From Casp-actino8 sp964614655 (lineage in GTDB: Bacteria > Actinomycetota > Acidimicrobiia > Acidimicrobiales > Ilumatobacteraceae): a stretch of 33,917 nucleotides of DNA. The DNA lies in contig CAZTPF010000021.1 of the NCBI GenBank assembly GCA_964614655.1, positions 1-33,917 on the forward strand, read 5' to 3'. Of the stretch, positions 7,732 to 15,414 are shown in pieces. The position numbers were made by a program, and so were the translations under genes. The first letter of the stretch is position 1, and every line of letters begins with the position of its first letter. The notes beneath the pieces were generated by a model. It worked only from the letters and a program-made list of their open reading frames with translations, was not told the DNA's origin and made no database searches.

Positions 7732-8883
7732 TCAGGACGGCGGACACCACGACGAGGTGCACCAGGGGCGCCAACTCCCGGACCGCTGCCAGGTGACGAG
7801 ACCCATGCGGGCGTTCACTTCGGGGTCGAGAAGTTGGGTGGGGTCGGTCACGCCGTAGTTGGCGAGCCACGACCGATGCGATCGCCAATTGATCTGAAAG
7901 AGACCGAGGCAGCAGTAACTGCGCGCCGTCGGGTTGAAGCGACTTTCCCGCTGGACGACGAAGAGCGCATCGTTCTCGAGTTCGTCGGGCCACACGTCGC
8001 GCACGATCTGTTCGACTTCGGCGCGGGTGTAGGTGCGAGTCGGGTCGTAGGGAAGCTGGCGCATGTCGTTCGACGACGATGACGATCCGGACGATCCCGA
8101 CGACTGGGGTGGACGAGTCGTCGTGGTGGTCGTCGTGGGTCGACGTGCACCCTCCGGGAGACAGATCGTCTGGCCGACTCGGAGCGGTGACGAAATCGTC
8201 CTTCCGTTGACGGCCGCGAGTGGCCCTGCCTTCACACCGGCGCGCTCGGCGATGCCGTACCACGAGTCGCCCGGCTGAACCACGTAATCGAGCCCGCAGC
8301 GGGGAGTCGCTGCACTCGGCTGAGTGGTGTCGGGAGCGGTCGGTTCGGGTGGGGCCACCACCACTCCGGCCGGCAGGCAGAGTTCGTCACCGGGCGAGAG
8401 GGGAGCCTGCACCGTGACACCGTTCGATCCGGCGATGAGTCCGGGTGCCACGCCGGCTCGCGAACCGATGGCGTACCAGGAGTCACCGGGAAGGACGACG
8501 TAGGTGGATGCGCACGTGCGGCTGGCGGCAGTGACCGTCGGCGAGCCGGTGGGGGCGAGAGCCGCAGTCGTGTCAGGGGCGGCGACCCCGGCAACGCTGA
8601 CTGCGGTCGTCGTCGAATCGCTGACGTCACTCGACGAGGAACCGTCGACCTGGATGAGGGCGGCGGCACCTGGGGTGGGTGAGGACGACACTCCACTGCC
8701 GTCGCCGCGCAGGGCGAGAGCCACCGGGGCGATCAAGCCACCGAGGACGGCGATGGCGACCAGACGACGCCGGAAGTAGTCGGGCCGAGGCGCGAGCGGA
8801 TCTCGCCGGGGCTTGGGTCGACGCCAGCCCGGCTGACTCGGGTCGAGAGGACCCGGATGAGAGGACTGTTGGTAGGTACTCAT
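7732..8883 (-). CDS. Membrane-anchored LysM lysozyme-like transglycosylase
   Basis: 383 aa. A basic, Pro-rich cytoplasmic tail (1-40) precedes a single membrane segment (about 41-59), so the rest is outside the membrane. Two LysM peptidoglycan-binding repeats follow at about 127-172 (YVVLPGDSWYAIGSRAGV) and 199-244 (YVVQPGDSWYGIAERAGV), separated by Thr/Pro/Ser linkers. The C-terminal domain (about 285-377) has VVQRESRFNPTA with the likely catalytic Glu313, then CCLGLFQINWRSH, a lysozyme/SLT-type fold. GGAGCGGGGA lies just before the ATG. It would cut or remodel the glycan of peptidoglycan. It is single-cistron, flanked by tRNAs on both sides. Confidence 0.88.
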   Translation of the reverse strand: MSTYQQSSHPGPLDPSQPGWRRPKPRRDPLAPRPDYFRRRLVAIAVLGGLIAPVALALRGDGSGVSSSPTPGAAALIQVDGSSSSDVSDSTTTAVSVAGVAAPDTTAALAPTGSPTVTAASRTCASTYVVLPGDSWYAIGSRAGVAPGLIAGSNGVTVQAPLSPGDELCLPAGVVVAPPEPTAPDTTQPSAATPRCGLDYVVQPGDSWYGIAERAGVKAGPLAAVNGRTISSPLRVGQTICLPEGARRPTTTTTTTRPPQSSGSSGSSSSSNDMRQLPYDPTRTYTRAEVEQIVRDVWPDELENDALFVVQRESRFNPTARSYCCLGLFQINWRSHRSWLANYGVTDPTQLLDPEVNARMGLVTWQRSGSWRPWCTSSWCPPS

Positions 8884-8969
8884 TCCCCGCTCCGTGGCGT
8901 CTGCCGACGGTCAGTGTGGTCGGATCGTCATCAAATCGCAACAAAGCGACGGCTGAGCAGGAGCAACGC

Positions 8970-9063
8970 TGGCGGAGAGGGTGGGATTTGAACCCACGGA
9001 CCCCTTTTAGGAGGTCAACGTCTTAGCAGGACGTCCCGTTCAACCAGGCTCCGGCACCTCTCC
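8970..9063 (-). tRNA. tRNA-Ser (anticodon GCT), CCA encoded
   Basis: Class II tRNA. Acceptor GGAGAGG/CCTCTCC, anticodon stem ACGTC/GACGT with loop CTGCTAA, a long variable arm, T arm GTGGG-TTCAAAT-CCCAC, discriminator G, then CCA at 8972-8970. Reads AGC/AGT. Confidence 0.95.
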
Positions 9064-9108
9064 CTGGTCCGGACGAGTGTACAGGCGGTCCGGTGAGCGC
9101 CATCAGGG

Positions 9109-9193
9109 CGGAACGGGAGGGATTCGAACCCCCGGGCCCTTTCGAGCCGGCCGCTTTCAAGGCGGCTGCATTTGTCCGCTCTGCCACCGTTCC
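9109..9193 (-). tRNA. tRNA-Ser (anticodon TGA)
   Basis: Class II tRNA. Acceptor GGAACGG/CCGTTCC, anticodon stem GCCGC/GCGGC with loop CTTGAAA, long variable arm, T arm GGGGG-TTCGAAT-CCCTC, discriminator G. The next bases are CCC, so CCA is not encoded. TGA anticodon with serine identity features: it is not tRNA-Sec, whose anticodon is TCA. Confidence 0.95.
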
Positions 9194-9194
9194 G

Positions 9195-9221
9195 GAGTCG
9201 AGGCTAGCGAGCCGTCGACTC
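9195..9221 (-). other. Strong hairpin between SDR gene and tRNA-Ser
   Basis: GAGTCGA-GGCT, a 4-base loop AGCG, then AGCC-g-TCGACTC: an 11-bp stem with one bulge. It sits after the SDR stop (9238) and two bases before the 5' end of tRNA-Ser(TGA) in the direction of transcription. There is no T run, so it may be a weak terminator or a processing signal rather than an intrinsic terminator. Confidence 0.45.
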
Positions 9222-9237
9222 GCTTCCCGGGTGGTGT

Positions 9238-10113
9238 TCAGGGCGCGATGCGGACTCCGAACATCCGCTCGAACTCGGCGTAGTAATCAGCGTCGTTCTC
9301 GAGCGCGCCGAGTCCCACCCAGTCGGCGTCATTCATGGTTTCACGTCGAGACAAGATCTCGGGTCCGCCCCAACTCACCGGGTAGCGCAACTTGGGTGTG
9401 TCGGTTCGGATGGCGTCGAGGATCACGGCTCCCACTTCGAACGGGTCGGTCGCCTGGGCCATGCCGGCGGCGTAGAACTGGAAGAGGCGTCGATAGTGAG
9501 CGTCGTAGGCACCACTGGAGTTCGGTGCATCCACGTTCTTGGCGAAGATCGCCGACTTCGTGATGCCCGGCTCGACGATGGCCACTCGAATGTTCCACGG
9601 TGCGAGTTCCTGAGCGAGGCCTTCCGACATCGCCTCGAGGGCCCATTTCGACGCCACGTACGGAGCCTGGGCGAGGGCGGCGAAGCGTCCGACCACCGAC
9701 GACACGTTCACGATGGTGCCAGCCGACCGTTCGCGCATTCTCGGCAACACGGCTTGCACGCATCGCACGGCTCCGCAGAGATTGATGTTCATGACTTCGT
9801 GATAGAGCGCCGGCGGACATTCTTCGATCACGGCGTTGCCGCCGACACCAGCGTTGTTCACCAGAACGTCGATCACCGGCGACAGTTCGTGGATGCGAGC
9901 GAAACCTTGGGTGACACTGTCGTCATCGGCGATGTCGAGTTCGATCCACTCGATCGACACTCCGGCTTCGTCGGCCATCTGCTGCGCTTTGGTGGTCTTG
10001 TTCAGTCCGCGCACGGTTCCGAACACGCGGTAACCGTTGGCGGCGAGATGTATCGCGGTCGCCCGCCCGATTCCGGAATTTGCACCTGTGACGACTGCTG
10101 TCTGCTCGCTCAT
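9238..10113 (-). CDS. Short-chain dehydrogenase/reductase
   Basis: 291 aa. Classical SDR: cofactor loop TGANSGIG at 9-16, NNAG near 86-89, VNVSS with catalytic Ser near 138, and YVASK with Tyr152 and Lys156. TVRG after beta-2 and LDIADD suggest NADP(H) rather than NAD(H), but this is weak. The frame is open upstream to 10362, but ATG 10113 is where SDR homology begins and the upstream part overlaps pheA. Substrate unknown. It starts 22 bp after the pheA stop on the same strand, so the two may be co-transcribed. Confidence 0.88.
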   Translation of the reverse strand: MSEQTAVVTGANSGIGRATAIHLAANGYRVFGTVRGLNKTTKAQQMADEAGVSIEWIELDIADDDSVTQGFARIHELSPVIDVLVNNAGVGGNAVIEECPPALYHEVMNINLCGAVRCVQAVLPRMRERSAGTIVNVSSVVGRFAALAQAPYVASKWALEAMSEGLAQELAPWNIRVAIVEPGITKSAIFAKNVDAPNSSGAYDAHYRRLFQFYAAGMAQATDPFEVGAVILDAIRTDTPKLRYPVSWGGPEILSRRETMNDADWVGLGALENDADYYAEFERMFGVRIAP

Positions 10114-10135
10114 GCGAGAAGGGTAGTGCTGGACG

Positions 10136-11086
10136 TCAGGAGATGCGGGAGCGCAACTCCTCGACCCAGTCGTCGGCCTGGCGCCAGCGCGAATCGGCAT
10201 GTTCTCGAGCCGAGGGGCTCGCCTCGCCGGCGGCCGGATACGAACCGAGGAACTTGACGGCCGCCTGCTTGGAGTGAAGCGAACGCAGAGCGTCGGCCAC
10301 CAGCTCGTCGGCGACGTGTCCGTCCATGTACATGACGAAGCAGTAGTCGCCGAGCCCGCCATTCTTGGTGGGACGTGACAACAGGTTGGTGATGTTGATC
10401 CGACGTGCGGCGAATTCCTGCAGGATCGAGATCAGACTTCCGGGTTCGTCGGCCCGCTGGTACACCACGATGCCGGTGCGATCGTGACCGGTTGGTGCCG
10501 GCACGGTGTCGCGACCGACCATGACGAAGCGCGTCTGATTGCCTCGGTGATCTTCGATGTTGCTCGCCAACACCTCGAGGCCGTAGAGCGCGGCGGCATT
10601 ACGGGGCGCGATGGCGGCGATCGTGACGTCGCCGGTGTCGGCCACGGTCATGGCGGCATCAGCGGTGCTGTTGGCGGCGTGAACCTCGACCTCGTGAAGG
10701 TTCTCGCGAATGAATCGGTGGCACTGAGCCGAGGCCACGGGAATCGACAGCACTGTGGTGATGGCATCGAGTGACGCGCCGGGCAGGGCGACGAGACAAT
10801 GCTCGATGTCGAGCACGATCTCGCGCTGGATGAGAAGCGTGTAGTCGAACGACAAGGCGTCCTGGGTGAAGTTGACGGTGCCTTCGATCGAGTTCTCGAT
10901 CGGCACCACTCCCACGTCGACCGATCCGTCGGCGACGGCATCGAGCACGTCGGGAACGGTGCGGAAGGCGACCAGCTCCCCGACGGCCAGGTCGGGCTGC
11001 GAGCGCACGGCCTGCTCGGTGAAGGTGCCGAACGGCCCGAAGAACCCGACGCGCGGAGGAGTGGTCGACGAGGACTGGGCGTTCAC
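10136..11086 (-). CDS. pheA: Prephenate dehydratase
   Basis: 316 aa from GTG 11086. The prephenate dehydratase domain begins at VGFFGPFGTFTEQAV (about 13-27) and includes VPIENSIEGTV near 62-72 and the catalytic-site motif TRF within GNQTRFVMVG (185-187). An ACT regulatory domain follows (TGIVVYQRADEPGSLISILQEF and the LSRPTKNGGLGDYCFVMYMDG region), which in this family binds phenylalanine for feedback inhibition. It converts prephenate to phenylpyruvate in phenylalanine synthesis, in the cytosol. It is divergent from larB with only 45 bp between starts. The C-terminal 50 residues run past the usual ACT end. Confidence 0.92.
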   Translation of the reverse strand: MNAQSSSTTPPRVGFFGPFGTFTEQAVRSQPDLAVGELVAFRTVPDVLDAVADGSVDVGVVPIENSIEGTVNFTQDALSFDYTLLIQREIVLDIEHCLVALPGASLDAITTVLSIPVASAQCHRFIRENLHEVEVHAANSTADAAMTVADTGDVTIAAIAPRNAAALYGLEVLASNIEDHRGNQTRFVMVGRDTVPAPTGHDRTGIVVYQRADEPGSLISILQEFAARRINITNLLSRPTKNGGLGDYCFVMYMDGHVADELVADALRSLHSKQAAVKFLGSYPAAGEASPSAREHADSRWRQADDWVEELRSRIS

Positions 11087-11131
11087 CTGCTCAAGGCTAC
11101 GGCGCAGGGTCGGTCGTGCGAGGATGGTTTC

Positions 11132-11887
11132 GTGGACGCCGACGCCTTGCGCCGACTCGTGGACGACATCGCCGGTGGGGTCATCGCGCCCGACGAGGCG
11201 GTGAGCCGTCTTTCGCGCCTTCCTTTCGCCGACGTGGGTGATGCCCTCGTCGATCATCATCGGCACCTTCGCCAAGGTGCTCCCGAAGCCGTCTACGCAC
11301 CGGGTAAATCGCCCGAGCAGTGCGTGCGCATCGTGGGTGAGTTGCTCGAACACGGATCGGGACCGGTCCTCGTCACGCGCGTCGACGACGATCAACGCAA
11401 GGCTCTCGAAGTCGCCCACGGTTCATGCACGTCGGCGCACACGTCGATGCTCTGGCGCGCCCCGGAACCCTCGTACGACGGACGCATGCTCGTGATCTCG
11501 GCCGGAACCGCCGACGTGCCCGTGGTCGACGAATGCATGTTGTCGTTGCAGGCCCACGGCATCGAGGCCCAGCGCATCACGGACGTGGGTGTGGCCGGAC
11601 TTCATCGACTCCTCGCTCGGCTCGACGACGTGATGGCGGCCGACGTGGTGGTCGTGGTGGCGGGTATGGAAGGTGCACTGGCGAGTGTGATCGGCGGTCT
11701 CACCGGCAAGCCCGTGATCGCCGTTCCCACGAGCGTGGGATACGGCTCGGGTCTCGACGGCGTGACCGCACTGCTGGCGATGCACGCCACGTGTGCCAAC
11801 GGAGTGGCAGTCGTCGGTATCGACAACGGCTACGGCGCGGCGTGTGCTGCAGCGCGTGTCGCGCGGGCGACTGGTGGCGCACGATGA
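11132..11887 (+). CDS. larB: Nickel-pincer cofactor biosynthesis protein LarB
   Basis: 251 aa from GTG 11132, with GAGGA at 11120-11124 as ribosome site. The C-terminal part (LVISAGTADVPVVDECMLSL, VVVVVAGMEGALASVIGGL, PVIAVPTSVGYG, GIDNGYGAA) is the PurE-like domain typical of LarB. The N-terminal region (VDADALRRLVDDIAGG, FADVGDALVDHHR) is the LarB-specific extension. LarB carboxylates and hydrolyses nicotinic acid adenine dinucleotide in the first step of nickel-pincer nucleotide synthesis (established for the family). ATGA overlap with larC supports the call. larE and a LarA-type enzyme are not in the window. Confidence 0.9.
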   Translation: MDADALRRLVDDIAGGVIAPDEAVSRLSRLPFADVGDALVDHHRHLRQGAPEAVYAPGKSPEQCVRIVGELLEHGSGPVLVTRVDDDQRKALEVAHGSCTSAHTSMLWRAPEPSYDGRMLVISAGTADVPVVDECMLSLQAHGIEAQRITDVGVAGLHRLLARLDDVMAADVVVVVAGMEGALASVIGGLTGKPVIAVPTSVGYGSGLDGVTALLAMHATCANGVAVVGIDNGYGAACAAARVARATGGAR

Positions 11888-13053
11888 GTCGAGTCGCGTG
11901 GTTCAACTGCTCGGCCGGAGTGGCCGGCGACATGATCCTTGCGTCGTTGGTCGACGCCGGCGCCGATCCGATGCAGATCGCCGAGATCATGAGTGGTTTG
12001 GCTCTGCATGATTACGCCCTCACGTTCGAGCCGACGCAACGAGCCGGCGTGTCGTCCACGCGAGCGATCGTGGTCGAGCACGTTCACGGGCATCACCATG
12101 AGCATCGTGCGTGGCGCGACATTCGCTCATTGCTCGAAGAGTCCGATCTGCCCGAACGAGTCCGTACCCGAGCGTTGGATGTGTTCGAGGCCTTGGCCGA
12201 GGTCGAGGGAAAGATTCACGGTGTGTCGGTCGAGGACGTCGAGTTCCACGAAGTGGGAGCCGTCGACTCCATCGTCGACATCGTGGGTGTGTGTTCCGCC
12301 CTCGAAGTTCTCGACGTCGAGCAGATCGTGTGCGGCCCGATCGGAACCGGGCACGGCACGATTCGCACGCAGCATGGTGGATTGCCCAATCCCTCACCGG
12401 CCGTCGTCGGACTGGCCGCTCTGCGCAACGTCGTCCTAACTGGTGTCGACGATCGGCGCGAGCTGGCGACTCCCACGGGGGTCGCAGTCATGGTCGCCCT
12501 CGCCGAGTCGTTCGGACCGATGCCGGCGATGAGCGTGTCGTCGCGTGGTTTCGGTGCCGGAACGGCCGACATCGACGGACGAGCCAATGTCGTACAGGTG
12601 TTGTTGGGAGAGGCATCCGGTGACGCAGTGCGCACGGGCGAGAGCGTGCGACTTCTCGAAGCCAACGTCGACGACGTGACCGGCGAGGTGTTGGCGCACG
12701 CGATCGCGGCTCTGCTCGCCGCTGGAGCCCACGACGCCTGGGCCACGCCGATCGTGATGAAGAAGGGTCGACCTGCTCACACCGTGCACGCTTTGTGCGA
12801 TCCCAGTCTCACCGCTCGGATCACCGAAGTTCTCGTAGCTGAAACCGGAACGTTGGGTGTTCGTGGCACCGTTCTCGAGCGGTGGCCGCAAGCCCGATCT
12901 GAACGCGTCGTCATGGTCGACGGACACGAGATTCGGGTGAAGGTCGCCGCTGGTCGTGTGAAGGTCGAACACGACGATGCCGTGCGGGCAGCCGCTGCGT
13001 TGGGACTCCCGTTGCGCGAAGTCCTCCACCGCGCCGAATCCGCCACCCCCTGA
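11884..13053 (+). CDS. larC: Nickel-pincer cofactor nickel insertase LarC
   Basis: 389 aa. The start AWFNCSAGVAGDMILASLVDAGA is the LarC/DUF111 signature. HGHHHEHRAWRDI is the His-rich segment expected of a nickel-handling protein, followed by VEFHEVGAVDSIVDIVG, GHGTIRTQHGGLPNPSPAV, ELATPTGVA and, in the C-terminal domain, LEANVDDVTGEVLAHA and MKKGRPAHTVHALC. LarC inserts Ni into the pincer cofactor using CTP. In Lactobacillus plantarum larC is made by a programmed frameshift (larC1/larC2); here it is one uninterrupted frame. The stop lies next to inverted-repeat copy A. Confidence 0.9.
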   Translation: MSRVAWFNCSAGVAGDMILASLVDAGADPMQIAEIMSGLALHDYALTFEPTQRAGVSSTRAIVVEHVHGHHHEHRAWRDIRSLLEESDLPERVRTRALDVFEALAEVEGKIHGVSVEDVEFHEVGAVDSIVDIVGVCSALEVLDVEQIVCGPIGTGHGTIRTQHGGLPNPSPAVVGLAALRNVVLTGVDDRRELATPTGVAVMVALAESFGPMPAMSVSSRGFGAGTADIDGRANVVQVLLGEASGDAVRTGESVRLLEANVDDVTGEVLAHAIAALLAAGAHDAWATPIVMKKGRPAHTVHALCDPSLTARITEVLVAETGTLGVRGTVLERWPQARSERVVMVDGHEIRVKVAAGRVKVEHDDAVRAAAALGLPLREVLHRAESATP

Positions 13054-13108
13054 CCTTGGTGGTTCTGGCGGCAAAAACGTCACGTGTTTCGCTGATTTTT
13101 GCCGCCAG
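13054..13108 (+). repeat. 55-bp inverted repeat bracketing the GFA gene, copy A
   Basis: Matches the reverse complement of 13586-13640 at 52 of 55 positions. Inside it, CTGGCGGCAAAAA (13065-13077) and TTTTTGCCGCCAG (13096-13108) are perfect 13-bp arms around an 18-base loop containing CACGTG. It starts directly after the larC stop codon. It could act as a terminator-like hairpin, but two near-identical copies point to a repeat-element family. Confidence 0.85.
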
Positions 13109-13164
13109 TTTCGAGGTGTTCAGGTTCGGTTCGAGCGACCCTCTCGGACTGCTACGTTGCCGCC

Positions 13165-13569
13165 ATGGCCAGAACCGGACGATGTCTCTGCGGAAAGATT
13201 TCCTACACCCTCGACGGGGATCCGATCGCGACCGCAGTGTGCCACTGCTCGCACTGTCAACGTCAGGGAGGTAGCGCGTTCTCGGTGAACCTGATCGCGA
13301 TGTCGTCGCAGATGTCGGTCTCGGGCGACATGGCCGCCTACGACGAGATGGGTGAGAAGGGCGACCAGGTGTACGTTCGCCGATGCTTTTGCTCGTCGTG
13401 TGGTTCTCCGATTCTGTCGGAGCTCATGTTGAGCGAAGGTGTGATCGCCGTGAAGGCCGGAACACTCGACGACCGATCCGATGTGAAGCCGACGGTCGAG
13501 GTGTGGTGTGTCGATCGTCAGCCGTGGGTGTCGCTTCCGGGTATGGCCGTGTCGATGGAGCGCGAGTAG
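13165..13569 (+). CDS. GFA/CENP-V-domain zinc protein
   Basis: 134 aa from ATG 13165. The metal ligands of the GFA fold are all visible: Cys7 and Cys9 (GRCLCG), Cys26, Cys28 and Cys31 (VCHCSHCQRQGGSAFS), and Cys74, Cys76, Cys79 (RCFCSSCGSPI). LMLSEGVIAVKAGTLDD and PTVEVWCVDRQPWV are the usual later strands. Family members are annotated as glutathione-dependent formaldehyde-activating-like; most, including probably this one, have no proven reaction. It stands alone between two inverted copies of a 55-bp repeat, which is unlike its neighbours. Confidence 0.87.
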   Translation: MARTGRCLCGKISYTLDGDPIATAVCHCSHCQRQGGSAFSVNLIAMSSQMSVSGDMAAYDEMGEKGDQVYVRRCFCSSCGSPILSELMLSEGVIAVKAGTLDDRSDVKPTVEVWCVDRQPWVSLPGMAVSMERE

Positions 13570-13585
13570 CCGCGAGGCTTGGATA

Positions 13586-13640
13586 CTGGCGGCAAGAATC
13601 CGCGAAACACGTGACGTTTTTGCCGCCAGAACGACCAAGG
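13586..13640 (-). repeat. 55-bp inverted repeat bracketing the GFA gene, copy B
   Basis: Opposite orientation to 13054-13108, with three mismatches. CTGGCGGCAAGAA and TTTTTGCCGCCAG form the arms, here with one mismatch. It begins 16 bp after the GFA stop and overlaps the first bases of the hairpin after tRNA-Pro. Confidence 0.85.
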
Positions 13641-13664
13641 GCCCCTGCCGGAGCAGGAGCCCTT
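13637..13664 (-). terminator. Hairpin downstream of tRNA-Pro
   Basis: AAGGGCtCCTGC and GCAGGgGCCCTT (minus-strand reading) form a stem of about 12 bp with a 4-base loop, starting 6 bases after the encoded CCA. The tail GGTCGTTCTGG is only weakly T-rich, so termination is probable but not certain. It overlaps repeat copy B by four bases. Confidence 0.55.
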
Positions 13665-13669
13665 GAAAG

Positions 13670-13747
13670 TGGTCGGGGTGAGAGGATTTGAACCTCCGGC
13701 CTCCACGTCCCGAACGTGGCGCGCTAGCCAAGCTGCGCTACACCCCG
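13670..13747 (-). tRNA. tRNA-Pro (anticodon CGG), CCA encoded
   Basis: Acceptor CGGGGTG/CACCCCG, anticodon stem CCACG/CGTGG with loop TTCGGGA, T arm GGAGG-TTCAAAT-CCTCT, discriminator A, then CCA at 13672-13670. Reads CCG codons. Confidence 0.95.
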
Positions 13748-13765
13748 ATGGTGCGACGAAGGATG

Positions 13766-14227
13766 CTACCCGGCGTCGACGGTTTCTTCGGCGGGAGCTT
13801 CGTCGATCTCGACGTTGTCGGTGACCTCGGGCTCTGGTTCGGGTAGTCCCTCGGCGAAACAGCCACCACCAGCGATGGCCCGGCTGGCCCGACGTAGACG
13901 CAGCGAATCGAGAGGCTTGATCAGCCAGCCGTCCGACCCGCTTCGGCGGGCCAGATGCACGTCGACGTCACGGTCGAGCAGGATCATGATCGGTACGTGA
14001 GGCAGGGTTCCGGCGCTCTCGTCGAGGCGCAGGTCCATGGTGACGGCGATGCCGCCCATGGTGCCGATCTGCATGTCGAGGATCACGAGATCAGGGGTCC
14101 TCTCCTTCACGAGACCGGCCACCAATCGACCTTCACGGCAGACCGTGAACGAGGTGTCGGAGTCTCCGAGGGCGGCGACGACTTCGTCGACCAGCCAGTC
14201 GGCATCGGTGGCCAGGATCACGTGCAC
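13766..14227 (-). CDS. Stand-alone receiver-domain (CheY-like) protein
   Basis: 153 aa. Receiver fold with acidic pocket residues Asp8 and Asp10, phospho-acceptor Asp51 in DLVILDMQIGTMGG, and Lys104 in GWLIKPLDSL. The conserved Thr/Ser at the end of beta-4 appears replaced (MILLDRD instead of ILTA), so the switch may be unusual. There is no output domain; residues 125-153 are an acidic Glu/Pro tail. No kinase gene is adjacent. It lies between tRNA-Pro and the Get3-like ATPase pair, on the same strand as the ATPases but 74 bp downstream of them. Confidence 0.78.
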   Translation of the reverse strand: MHVILATDADWLVDEVVAALGDSDTSFTVCREGRLVAGLVKERTPDLVILDMQIGTMGGIAVTMDLRLDESAGTLPHVPIMILLDRDVDVHLARRSGSDGWLIKPLDSLRLRRASRAIAGGGCFAEGLPEPEPEVTDNVEIDEAPAEETVDAG

Positions 14228-14301
14228 GGCGCCACGCTACCGCAGGGTTTTCGCCAGCCCGGAATCAACGTCCCGAGTAAGTGGCCGAATCAGCGGCCGG
14301 A

Positions 14302-15414
14302 TCAACGTCCGAAGATCGTGGCACCGATCTCCGACACCGCCACCAGATCGTGCACGTCGTCGGCCCGCTGTGTCACCCGGGCGACCGGGACGTCCGACAA
14401 CCGGTCGAGAAGAGGTCGGATGCTCTCCTCTTCGGCCTCACCGACTGCTCGTAGACGGGCCAGATTCCCGTGCAGGAGAGCCAGTGTCGCATCACCGTCC
14501 TTTTCGGCGCGACGGGCATTGGCGGTGGCCGACTTGGCCGACCCCCGTCCGAACATCGGTTGCAGACGATTCACCACCAAGCCGCTGGTGAGAACGCCCG
14601 CTCGGCCGAGTTGTTCGGTGAAATAGAGGGCCTCGTTCACGGTGTCGGAACGCGGCGATGCGACGACGACGTATCGGGTCTCGTCGGAGCGCAGCAGTCG
14701 ATCGACCTGCCGAGCACGATCACGGAATCCGTCTTCGATTCCTTCGAAGGCGCGGAAGAAATCGACGGCATCGGCCAACACGTCGGCGCCGATCACCCGC
14801 CCGATCGTCCGCAGGATCGGCTGGGCGGCGAAGTTCACGATCTTCAAGCCACCCCGGGCCGGGGCCACCAACCAGCGGTACACACGATGATCGAGGAAGT
14901 TGGTGAGCTTCTTCGGTGCATCGAGGAAGTCGAGGGCCTCACGACTCGGCGGAGTGTCGACGATCACCAGATCGAACCGATCGTCGGCACGCAGTTCGAA
15001 GAGCTTCTCGGCCGCCATGTACTCCTGGCTTCCCGAGAGTCGACTGGCGACGTTCACGTAGAACGGATTGCCGAGGATCTCGTCGACCTGTCGCTTGCTC
15101 CGTGCCTCGCGGCGAACCAGATCGTCGAACGTCTCCTTGGCGTCGAGCATCATCGCCCACAATTCGCCGTGATGATCGGCGGGCAGATCGAGACGAACTG
15201 GTGAATTACCGAGACGTCCCGACATACCGAGTGCATCGGCGAGTCGTTTGGCCGGGTCGATGGTGATCACGACGACGCGCCGACCGAGACGAGCGGCTTC
15301 GACGGCGATGGCGGCCGCGGTCGTGGTCTTGCCGACTCCTCCGGAACCGCAACACACGAGAACGCGTGCCGATTCGACCATCGACTGCATGGGGCTCGCT
15401 GTCCGACGCGTCAT
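14302..15414 (-). CDS. Get3/ArsA-like ATPase, second subunit of a pair
   Basis: 370 aa. P-loop VCCGSGGVGKTTTAAA, ITIDPAKRLADALG, VIVDTPPSREALDFLDAP (switch region), and VVNRLQPMF. The protein belongs to the ArsA/Get3 SIMIBI ATPases. The first Lys of the deviant Walker A (GKGGVGKT) is Ser here, whereas the partner upstream keeps it. The pair matches the organisation of Rv3679-Rv3680 in Mycobacterium, where two Get3-like subunits act together (established there; applied here by analogy). The ATG overlaps the partner's stop (ATGA). No arsenite-binding Cys pattern is evident, so arsenic transport is unlikely. Confidence 0.82.
   Translation of the reverse strand: MTRRTASPMQSMVESARVLVCCGSGGVGKTTTAAAIAVEAARLGRRVVVITIDPAKRLADALGMSGRLGNSPVRLDLPADHHGELWAMMLDAKETFDDLVRREARSKRQVDEILGNPFYVNVASRLSGSQEYMAAEKLFELRADDRFDLVIVDTPPSREALDFLDAPKKLTNFLDHRVYRWLVAPARGGLKIVNFAAQPILRTIGRVIGADVLADAVDFFRAFEGIEDGFRDRARQVDRLLRSDETRYVVVASPRSDTVNEALYFTEQLGRAGVLTSGLVVNRLQPMFGRGSAKSATANARRAEKDGDATLALLHGNLARLRAVGEAEEESIRPLLDRLSDVPVARVTQRADDVHDLVAVSEIGATIFGR

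Noticed and set aside
9109..9193. tRNA-Sec near selAB
   Set aside because: The anticodon is TGA (serine), not TCA, and the acceptor/T-arm geometry is that of ordinary tRNA-Ser.
13054..13640. Integron cassette (attC sites) around the GFA gene
   Set aside because: attC sites repeat in the same orientation and have a different core; here the copies are inverted and no integrase is present.
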